A stretch of DNA of 64,000 nucleotides, from assembly GCF_964212655.1 (NCBI RefSeq), contig NZ_OZ156465.1:2480001-2544000 (forward strand), written 5' to 3'. The notes under the pieces were generated by a model that was given only the letters and a program-made list of their open reading frames with translations, made no database searches and was not told the DNA's origin. The number at the start of each line of letters is the position of its first letter. Position 1 is the first letter of the stretch. This DNA comes from Candidatus Thiodiazotropha sp. LNASS1. Lineage in GTDB: Bacteria > Pseudomonadota > Gammaproteobacteria > Chromatiales > Chromatiaceae. The position numbers were made by a program, and so were the translations under genes. Positions 40,701-48,065 of the stretch are shown here, piece by piece.

Positions 40701-42001
40701 ATCTGCTCCTTCGCCTGGGCGCTCCAGCGGCGCACTGAAAGATCGTCCGCACTGCGATGGAGCTCAGCCAGAAGCGGGGAGAGCCTGGCGTACCACCGGC
40801 ATGCGAGCTCCCACCGCTCTGTCTTGTCCAAATCAGTGTAGATATCCAGCACGCATTTCAGTCCCACACGCAACACGAACTGCTCCTTCTCCGAGCTGAG
40901 CGATGCATGCAGCTGCTCGAGTATGGTCTCGAACAACTCCTCCCGCTGTATCAGGGCACAAAGCCCCAAGAGGGTTGCTGCGCGCACCCGGGGCTCCTCA
41001 TCCTGCAGCAATAACTGAGGTAGTATTCGATCTACGGTTTCCTTACTCGCATGATGCATCGTTTCAACAATCAATTGGCGTACTGCCGGGCTTGGATCAT
41101 CCTTCACTGTTAGCAGCAGTGACTCAAGCTGCGGTGAATCCGGGATCTGCCGGCCAAGCAGTCGCATGGCGTGTCGGCGAACGAACAGATCATCGCCTTT
41201 TCCCAGGCTCTGCAGGCGATGCTCCAGGGCCGAGATCAACGACTCGGTGGAGAAGGTCTGCAGCAGACTCAATGCGGCACATTGAATCCAGACCTCTTGA
41301 CGGCGCTCCAGGGCTGAACGGTAGATATATCGCAAGGTGGTATCATTAACCGCCTTCTCCTGGAGATTGTGAGGCAGGCTGCTCACCGATGCGGCAAGGG
41401 ACTCGAATGCCGCGATTCGCACCCGCGGATCGCCATCGTATGCCAGCAGCGGACGCAACAGATTCTCCAGCTGCAGTTGACGCCAGGAGACGATGCTCTG
41501 ATCAGCTGCCGAGAAGCACTCAATATAGTGCGCGGCGATGACACCAAGTCGCCCAAGGGTAACGACAAGCTCTTGCTCCGCTTTCCGGTAGCGGCGTTCA
41601 TAACGCTCCGCCATGGCGTCATAACCGAACCAGCGGGAGAAGGCTTTGCGATCTTTATTCACCTGGCGATGGGTCGCCCCGAGGCGCTTGGCATACCCCA
41701 GAATGTGCGCCTGTTTTTCGCGATCGGTCGCTGCATGATTATGTCGCTGGGAGAATTCGACAAACCCCGCGCGCAGACTATCCATCTGTTCCAGCTTTTC
41801 CGTAATCCAGAACACCAGGTACTCAACCAGTAAGCGGACACGTACGTTCTCTTCGGTGATCGCAACCCCTTCCATGCGAGGCTGAAGATCGAGCCAACCC
41901 TGGAAACCGGATTCCAGCCGATCGATCAACGGCCGGTCAACCGCCAGCCATCGGGGGTGATATCCCAATTCCAGCAAGCTGCGTACAGAGCCGACGCTCA
42001 C
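37742..42001 (-). CDS. HEAT-repeat/CapB-like Mur-ligase-fold protein (poly-gamma-glutamate synthase type)
   Basis: 1419 residues, GTG start overlapping the upstream stop as GTGA. Residues 1-500 are helical with HEAT-like repeats (DPRVRIAAFESLA, EPRVRAATLLGLC); 500-715 is an unassigned domain; a membrane helix lies near 720-740; then comes a ligase domain with P-loop GGWGTRGKS (Lys762), FLWECMGLTPSY, TITNTYPDHEDLQG and NSVLITTE. These match CapB/PgsB, the ATP-dependent ligase that joins glutamates through gamma-carboxyl groups in the cytoplasm. The last 300 residues are helical and new. CapB of Bacillus is about 390 residues, so this is a greatly expanded form. It may make a different amide-linked polymer. 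Confidence 0.78.
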   Translation of the reverse strand: MSVGSVRSLLELGYHPRWLAVDRPLIDRLESGFQGWLDLQPRMEGVAITEENVRVRLLVEYLVFWITEKLEQMDSLRAGFVEFSQRHNHAATDREKQAHILGYAKRLGATHRQVNKDRKAFSRWFGYDAMAERYERRYRKAEQELVVTLGRLGVIAAHYIECFSAADQSIVSWRQLQLENLLRPLLAYDGDPRVRIAAFESLAASVSSLPHNLQEKAVNDTTLRYIYRSALERRQEVWIQCAALSLLQTFSTESLISALEHRLQSLGKGDDLFVRRHAMRLLGRQIPDSPQLESLLLTVKDDPSPAVRQLIVETMHHASKETVDRILPQLLLQDEEPRVRAATLLGLCALIQREELFETILEQLHASLSSEKEQFVLRVGLKCVLDIYTDLDKTERWELACRWYARLSPLLAELHRSADDLSVRRWSAQAKEQIWLLQTPQARQLADALRRRIETIEPRRATRLRNSLLKAVDRDTLGRTLSCLAQKDFDLELESGLFGSRLRRGARLGFRSWRLWHELWRPATDKRQGFPHTTGRVYRGGLHAPSSIMAELAETRVPGEPLFLPAESGRRPYLPLVDEVISALDAGLLRGKPLWLYSAEGVTQVSPPDSILRRMVSRILLTLRFAQYAELRNWQEGERLAPTRYVESLQRLGITLCFSSHPDTICEDRQSSQDRAVGWSADPAVERFFPAITIIPLPLQDALGRLQDYFYSVYQNNIKQLLLFLVAAVAGMFGRHLYLNARIRSARGSMPLVIGGWGTRGKSGTERLKAALVNAKGYSVLSKTTGCEAMFLHAHSNGRLREMMLFRPYDKATIWEQANLLRLGQRFNIDVFLWECMGLTPSYVGILQQQWMKDDISTITNTYPDHEDLQGPAGYNIPEVMTNFIPRNSVLITTEAQMLPILRSAAQKKQTRLRTAGWLQSGLLPPDILQRFPYEEHPDNIALVLELADELGLEADYALKEMADRVVPDLGVLKASPIATVRGRRLEFVNGMSANERFGCLSNWRRTGFADQDPYSDPDTWLATVVNNRADREPRSQVFAAILVEDIVADHHFLIGTNLDGLQGYIRDLWEEWEKDISLFDDRGGEQEQPLRVVERMAHRFRLPYRPEHIQERLGCLLSGIAGEMPVAELERLWRDPEGLQQSLSMTDASALAEEIRIFHQELLQRYHEYQELVGKIEQGANPPKHLEQIFKEQLKGWFWSKFTVIEDPHSSGEQVIREIVKKTPPGLKSRVMGIQNIKGTGLDFVYRWQAWELCHHHCAQLDAKDPAIAREGLHNLSVFKDFGQLSEHTVHQTIERVRHKKLAQNELFQAELRVILANLDEAMKAIRKKMDAGRSVGLLAKLLDSVEAFLDSGDAIRRRKLANRIYRDLQNERISHERAALELQALNKRQKEGWLKQRAFEFVGAFTRSDSATDTQSQ

Positions 42002-45000
42002 TGCCGAACCTCATCGACAGGAAAGTGGCGCTCCAACTCATGCCGGCTGCGTAAGGGTTCAAACGTGACCACACCGGGACGGAAATCACGATATAGTCGC
42101 CCATTGGCGCGATAATGACGCAGGCTCAGGAACAATGAGGTATCTCCGCTATCCAGTTGGTGGTCCAATTCGAAACCCAGACGCCAACCCGCTTGCAGTG
42201 TCGTCCAACGATGCCAATCCAGACGCAACTTCAAGCTGTGCTGTTGGTCTTCGTCAGCGCGGTCATCGTCATCAAAATAGTGACGCCAACGATAGCGCAC
42301 CCCCAGCCCCAGATCGCGCACCAGTTGATCTCCACTCAGGGTGAGGTCCGTATAGTCGGGTCTAAACGGATTTAATGCCTCGTTGGTAGTCAACGCCAGG
42401 GAGGCGCGAATGCGTGTGTCGCGCCATGGATAGTGGCTCAATGTATCACTTAGCCTGAGTCCACGCTGATGGTCATTTTTGTAACGGGTATAGACATCCT
42501 GATCCACATATTCGCTCAATCCCCGTTCGAGGTCGTTCAAACTGAGCCAACGTTTGAATACACCGAAGCTGGGTCGATGATGGGTCTTGCCGGTCAGCCG
42601 GCGGTACTGGGAAAGTTCCGCCTTCAGCAACAGTGACCATTCCGTACCGATCATCTGTTTTGGCTGCTGCATAAACAAGTCTCCACCCAGATCCAGATTG
42701 ATGGCATGAAAGCTACTGTCCCAACGGAGATCGCCGAAAACGCCCAAAGTGGTTCCGCCTATATCCCGGATCCTCGCCAATACTCCCGATTCCAGATAAC
42801 GATCGGCGTATTCCTGAAACAGGCGATGGCCGACACCCAGTTCGAAAAAACGCTCGGAGCGATCGGCTGAACGGTCTTCATCGAGATTGCGCCGGCTGAC
42901 CAGACGACCATAGTACTCCCAGGTTCCATCCTCTTGACCAGACATCGGCTGCAGTTCCCAGAGCGATAGCCCTTCGGTCTGAGTCGAGGGTATTTTATCT
43001 GCGATTGGCATTTCGGCTTGAATGAGATGCGCTTCACGCAACCGGCTTTGCCAGGGTTTTTGCAGGACACGCTGACGGAAGAGACGGTAATAGCTCTCCT
43101 GTCGACCGCTTCTCGGTGGTAACTGCAGCGCTTGCCAGCCGGGCTGAATAAATAGGAACCGGCTGATAGTCTGCGCTTCGATCCGTTCATCGACCCGCAA
43201 CCAGGCCGGGCCTTCAAGCGCCAGTTCTACGGGTTCATCGACAGTGGAAACCTGATAGGCCCGTTCGTAGAATCGTTCCCGGCCCGCACCCGACAATTGT
43301 TCTTCATCCCGGATAGCGAAGCGCAGGATCTGGTTTTGCAGCGGATTGAGCATCTGCACACGCAGCACGTGCCGTCCCTGAGGAACCGATATATGTATAC
43401 GCTGACTTGGATGGTTGGGTGTAAGCTGGATAAGATGGTTTTCGCTATCATCGAGACGATAGCTGATCTGCAAATCCCTGGCATCGATATAGCCGATCTC
43501 TTCCAACTTGAAGTTCAGGGCGACAGCCGTGGCAGAGGCTGAATTTTGTAATGCGATATTGACTCGCTGACCACCATAGATAAAGCGTTCGCCTTCCAGC
43601 AACGGTTCGAGCAACGCGCTGCGTACCCTCGAGCCGGGACTTTCCGGCTGAAATGTTGTCTGCCGTATATAGCGTAGTCCTGCACTGGAGACAATCCCGT
43701 CCATCGGCTGCCATCGATAATTGTGTCTCATTCTGCGCATTATGCGCTGCAAACGGCGATCGCTTGCATGCTCATGGAACCGAACCTCGGCCTGGGCCAG
43801 TATTGACGCGGCCTTTTCAGGCTGCTGTTCCGCCTGCCACAGCCATTGTGTCATCTGTTGGTAATGCTCATCCTGAACGACCGCTGCCGTATAGAGCCTG
43901 TGCGGTATACCTATGGCCTCGGCGTTGATTGAATCATCGCCGCTGATCGTCTCACTCTGAATAACCGGCATGAAGCTGTCGGATATGGAGCATCCCTTAA
44001 GCCAATGGACATCCTGCCCTGGAAACGGATTGTGCGGGTTGAAATCGTCAGCCGCACCAGGCTTTCCGCCCAGATCATAGGCCATGGGTTCGGGGAGTAC
44101 TGACAATGGTCGCTCGGCGGATAGAGCTTCGACCTCAATCAGTTGCGGGCGATCGTGGGGCGACAGTCTTAAATGATGTCTGCCGGGTCCGATTGAATAC
44201 TCGAACCGATGCGTTCGCCCCGGGAACATCACGCCACGCGACAGTTTCACGCCCTTTACCACGCTGTCGCCATTGATGGGAAAACGTCTCAAGCTTGATC
44301 CATCTGAGACCAGCAGCCAGTCATCCAGCGGAAAGTCAATGTCTTCACTGTGCAGCAGACGGGTATTGATGCGCAACGTGCGCGGCCCTTGCACGATCAT
44401 TTCGACAGGTGAGGATGGTGAGGCCCGGAATAACCTGAAGGTCTGATCCTGATCGGGCACATTCAGCATTTCAACACCGTCAAACTTGACGATATTGTTG
44501 GCGAGCGAGCGCCACTGCCGCTCCCCTGGCAGTTTGTCCCACCAGGCGGCCCAATCCTCAAGCAAGGCCTCTTGATCCAATTCCGGATCTGTCAGGTCGT
44601 TTCGAAGTGCGAGACCTTGTTGCAAGGCCGCATTCAGCGCTGTTCCTCGTGGGCCGGCATTTTCCCACGCCGATAAGGCCGCTTTGTATCGACCTTGCCG
44701 CTGATGGCGGTAACCAAGCCAATAGGCCTGCAGCTGAGGATCGGCGAGAGTCTCTAAATTGGCATTGAAGGTACGCCACCAATCGGCGGAATAGGCGGCA
44801 TCCAGCATGCTTCCTGCCGGACGCCGGTCTGGTGGAATTGAAAGCAGGATCTTTATCGCCCATACCGCTTTACCCTGTTTCAGCAACATCCTGGCCAGCT
44901 TTGCCAATCGGACTGGCTGAGGATCGAGGATGGCATGGGTTATCAGCAGATTGAGGAGCCCCTGATCATCCCGGTTCTGCACATATATCTTTTCCAGAGC

Positions 45001-47175
45001 AGCGACGGCCTGTTCCCTCAGTTGCGGATCCGCTTCATGTATCAGCATACCCCGCAACAGCAGTTCCGAGAGATTACCCTCACCCATTGCCGTCAGCGCG
45101 GCTACTCTCTGCATCATGGCATAATTACGCTGCCTGTTGCTTGTATAGAGGATGATATCGCTCCAGGCCTCCACAGCCCTGATCCAATCCTGATCTCGCA
45201 TTGCCTCCTCTGCAAGGTGCAATGAGCGTTTCAGATTACCCTCGCCAGTCGATGACGAGCGTAAAACGGGCATGGGCCGCTCGATCCTGGCCACAAAGGT
45301 GGCATAGCGGGCATAGAGAAATCTAAGCAGGGGCAACCAGTCGTTCAACAGGGCCTCTTTTTGGTTGCCGCTTTCATCCCCCGGGAGGGTGTCCAGCAGC
45401 GTGGCAAGGCGAGACCGGGATTCAGCCAACCGCGGGATAGCCCCTATACTCTCGCGCATCAACCGATCGTGTTCCACAGTATCCAGGTCACTGATTAAAA
45501 ACAGGTACTCAGCCTCGTTTGTCGCCAGCTGTCCCGTAACGCGCATCCCCAGGGCCATATCCAGAGGCTGGGGGTTTACTGCCGACTGCCATATACGCAG
45601 GGTTGATATCTCTGCGGGCAATGGTAACTCCAGGTCCGCAACCGATGTGAGGACAGGAAAACCGGCCGTCTCCCTCGGTGAGAGTCTATGCGCCGCCGTA
45701 GAGGCATTCGGCCAGTAGCTTGTCTCAGGCAGCGGCAATCCGGATTTCAGCCTGAGCCTTCTTGGCGGCTCATCATCGAACTGCAGAAACAGCTCACCCT
45801 CAATGCCGTTCTGATAATCGCTGATTAACAGCTGCAGACGCGAGTCATGGCGCCTTTTCGGCAGTGCATAGTGATAGGCCTTCTCTTCTCTCTCAGGCAG
45901 GGTCAGGAAGATTCTCCCGGTGACCCCTTTTGCCAGACTGTCCACCAATGTTTGCGGTATCAACAGGGGCGCCTTCTCATCCCAACGAAGTCTTGATTTT
46001 GCCGGCCAGCGCACGGAGACAACCCCACTCTCCGGCATCGTGACCGGCAGCAAAGGCCGAAAGAAACCGTGCCGGCCATCCATGGCTCGCGCCTCAGCGG
46101 CGATTTCCGGCAACAGCAACTGGTCTTCTGATAAACGGAGTGCCGCCTCCAATGCCGCCAAGCCGCCTCCGCTTAGTCGGTTGTCCCGCGCAAGCACACC
46201 AAGCCGTGTGATTTCATCGGATGCTGATTCGTATCGGCCGGGTATATCCGCCGGCGCCTTTGGCCGATTTTCCGCCACCAGGAAATCACCCTGTTCCGAT
46301 ACGCCCCGCAGGCGCAACAGGAGCGGGGTGCTGGCTCCTATCTTCAGGTGGTGACGGCCCTCGGGAATGTCGAGATAGCTGCGATTGACCATTCCCAGGA
46401 CGCTTTCGCATCCATCCACACGCCATTTCCGATGCAGGTTGGCGCGACCGTATTGATGCCGGGTTTGGATGTTGATGCCATCCAGCTCCACATGAAGATG
46501 ATAGATCTGCCGGGGTTCACTGCCGACTGTTTCATAACGCAGCCAACTCTCCATTTGCAGACGCTGCGGCCCATCGAACTCGGCCTCGATCTCCTGCGTG
46601 GGCCCCACCCTCCAGACAGATCTGGAGGTCGGCTCTTCAGGGCCCTGCATCTGTACAAGATCTCCCTTTATATCAGGTTGCGAACGGTAATCGGCCAGAT
46701 TCGGCAGGCTTGGCGAACGGGATATGAAAAGTGCGACTTCGATGGGGTCGGAATAGTGTCCCGGCCGGCTCAAACGAACCAGTCTGTCACCTCCATTCGA
46801 CGGCTCGACACCCCAGTTGTTTCCTATTCCTGCCTGCATCGGCGTCTCGAGAAACAATGCGGAGCCGTTTGAGAGTTCCAGCCGCAACTCCTCTGCAATC
46901 CATGGATCGCCCATCTTTATCAGGCGCAGACCCTGCCTCGCCGGCAATCGAATGAGTATGTCGCTGCCCGGTTCCAATCGTACCGTATGCAGACCCTCGT
47001 CTCGATTGTAACCGGGTCTCTCCCCTCCCAGCCAATGGGGAAGATGTTCCAGGTTATCCCAGTAACGGAAGGGAGCAATACCATCGGCACGATGCAGATG
47101 ACGGCCCTCCTGGGCAAATACGGTTATGCAAAGACAGCTCCATCCGATCAAGAACCAAACTTGCCGGGATCGCAT
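41998..47175 (-). CDS. giant exported protein with TPR-like middle and probable outer-membrane barrel
   Basis: 1725 residues from the ATG at 47175, which overlaps the upstream stop by one base (TGATG); a start at 47226 would overlap the previous gene by 52 bp. Signal peptide 1-22 (WFLIGWSCLCITVFAQ). The N-terminal 600 residues are beta-rich. About 640-860 is a TPR-like helical solenoid (WIRAVEAWSDIILY, GRYKAALSAWENA). A second beta-rich part follows, and the last about 330 residues alternate aromatic and polar residues like an outer-membrane barrel (LSLRHYRANGRLYRDFRPG). TPR plus barrel is the layout of exporters BcsC and PgaA, so I infer export of the polymer. Confidence 0.75.
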   Translation of the reverse strand: MRSRQVWFLIGWSCLCITVFAQEGRHLHRADGIAPFRYWDNLEHLPHWLGGERPGYNRDEGLHTVRLEPGSDILIRLPARQGLRLIKMGDPWIAEELRLELSNGSALFLETPMQAGIGNNWGVEPSNGGDRLVRLSRPGHYSDPIEVALFISRSPSLPNLADYRSQPDIKGDLVQMQGPEEPTSRSVWRVGPTQEIEAEFDGPQRLQMESWLRYETVGSEPRQIYHLHVELDGINIQTRHQYGRANLHRKWRVDGCESVLGMVNRSYLDIPEGRHHLKIGASTPLLLRLRGVSEQGDFLVAENRPKAPADIPGRYESASDEITRLGVLARDNRLSGGGLAALEAALRLSEDQLLLPEIAAEARAMDGRHGFFRPLLPVTMPESGVVSVRWPAKSRLRWDEKAPLLIPQTLVDSLAKGVTGRIFLTLPEREEKAYHYALPKRRHDSRLQLLISDYQNGIEGELFLQFDDEPPRRLRLKSGLPLPETSYWPNASTAAHRLSPRETAGFPVLTSVADLELPLPAEISTLRIWQSAVNPQPLDMALGMRVTGQLATNEAEYLFLISDLDTVEHDRLMRESIGAIPRLAESRSRLATLLDTLPGDESGNQKEALLNDWLPLLRFLYARYATFVARIERPMPVLRSSSTGEGNLKRSLHLAEEAMRDQDWIRAVEAWSDIILYTSNRQRNYAMMQRVAALTAMGEGNLSELLLRGMLIHEADPQLREQAVAALEKIYVQNRDDQGLLNLLITHAILDPQPVRLAKLARMLLKQGKAVWAIKILLSIPPDRRPAGSMLDAAYSADWWRTFNANLETLADPQLQAYWLGYRHQRQGRYKAALSAWENAGPRGTALNAALQQGLALRNDLTDPELDQEALLEDWAAWWDKLPGERQWRSLANNIVKFDGVEMLNVPDQDQTFRLFRASPSSPVEMIVQGPRTLRINTRLLHSEDIDFPLDDWLLVSDGSSLRRFPINGDSVVKGVKLSRGVMFPGRTHRFEYSIGPGRHHLRLSPHDRPQLIEVEALSAERPLSVLPEPMAYDLGGKPGAADDFNPHNPFPGQDVHWLKGCSISDSFMPVIQSETISGDDSINAEAIGIPHRLYTAAVVQDEHYQQMTQWLWQAEQQPEKAASILAQAEVRFHEHASDRRLQRIMRRMRHNYRWQPMDGIVSSAGLRYIRQTTFQPESPGSRVRSALLEPLLEGERFIYGGQRVNIALQNSASATAVALNFKLEEIGYIDARDLQISYRLDDSENHLIQLTPNHPSQRIHISVPQGRHVLRVQMLNPLQNQILRFAIRDEEQLSGAGRERFYERAYQVSTVDEPVELALEGPAWLRVDERIEAQTISRFLFIQPGWQALQLPPRSGRQESYYRLFRQRVLQKPWQSRLREAHLIQAEMPIADKIPSTQTEGLSLWELQPMSGQEDGTWEYYGRLVSRRNLDEDRSADRSERFFELGVGHRLFQEYADRYLESGVLARIRDIGGTTLGVFGDLRWDSSFHAINLDLGGDLFMQQPKQMIGTEWSLLLKAELSQYRRLTGKTHHRPSFGVFKRWLSLNDLERGLSEYVDQDVYTRYKNDHQRGLRLSDTLSHYPWRDTRIRASLALTTNEALNPFRPDYTDLTLSGDQLVRDLGLGVRYRWRHYFDDDDRADEDQQHSLKLRLDWHRWTTLQAGWRLGFELDHQLDSGDTSLFLSLRHYRANGRLYRDFRPGVVTFEPLRSRHELERHFPVDEVRQ

Positions 47176-48065
47176 CAGTGCCGCCTCCCGGACAGACAAA
47201 CAGCCATCTTGGTCATCAATGCGCAATCGCTCAGCAGTGCATGACGCGCATCACTACTCAGTTCTATATGCATAAAACCCTGATGGTCATACTTCCGCAG
47301 TATTGAGCCGATCTGGTTGGTCGTTGCCCCTAGCTCATCGACATCCCTGGGATATAACCCAACCTGTTCGTCGAAATCCGATGCGAGACACCGAACAAGG
47401 GCCTGAACATTCCCTGAGGGATGTCGCGTGCCATCGCTGATGATCACCTGACTGTTACGCCCCGGATCACTGTTTCTTTTGGCACTATCGAAACCATGAA
47501 TCTGAATCACACGGCTATCCGCAGACAGTAATACCGCAGCCTCGGCAAGCGCGGTAAAATAGTTATCACCATTACGCACCAGATCCGCAGCCTTCCCATC
47601 ACCATCTTTATTCCGCGCATATCGGGGAATGGTATTAAATGCCGCAATACGAAAATCGCCATGCCACATGAGGGCGTAACCGATATTGCCTGTCTTTTTA
47701 TCATGGAACCGATGAGGTATCTGCAACAGATTCAAGGGACCCGATGCCGTGCGAATCATAAACAGCCCACGACCCTCACACCGGGAGGCGTGCTCTTTCA
47801 GGACCACTATGCTCTCTCCATCCAGCTCGGCAGGCAGCCAGTCGAAACCCAGAGCGTTCCATTGCGACCGCATGGCATTTTGATCCGTTATCCCTCTCAG
47901 GATTTTCGAGAAGAGTATGCGTACCCGGCTGAGCTCCTGCCTGCTTGGACGATGATAGGATTTACAGGGGGGTGCCAACAAATACCCCTCAGGTTCATGC
48001 ATCTCCGCGTTTGCGCTCGGCGCCAGGAAACTGAGCGACAGCAGAAACAGTGTTACACCTCTCAT
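47175..48065 (-). CDS. exported putative metallo-hydrolase, possibly polymer-cleaving
   Basis: 296 residues with signal peptide 1-20 (LFLLSLSFLAPSANA). No exact family, but motifs are spaced like zinc amidases or carboxypeptidases: PHRFHDKKTG (His118, His121), IQIHGFD (His190, Asp193) and GFMHIELSSDAR (His266, Glu268). A HIExS/T motif near the end is a feature of phage-type poly-gamma-glutamate hydrolase (PghP). The same domain occurs twice in the CapC-like protein of this operon, there without these residues. It starts in an ATGA overlap with the gene before. I infer trimming or release of the polymer in the periplasm. Metal dependence is unproven. Confidence 0.7.
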   Translation of the reverse strand: MRGVTLFLLSLSFLAPSANAEMHEPEGYLLAPPCKSYHRPSRQELSRVRILFSKILRGITDQNAMRSQWNALGFDWLPAELDGESIVVLKEHASRCEGRGLFMIRTASGPLNLLQIPHRFHDKKTGNIGYALMWHGDFRIAAFNTIPRYARNKDGDGKAADLVRNGDNYFTALAEAAVLLSADSRVIQIHGFDSAKRNSDPGRNSQVIISDGTRHPSGNVQALVRCLASDFDEQVGLYPRDVDELGATTNQIGSILRKYDHQGFMHIELSSDARHALLSDCALMTKMAVCLSGRRH

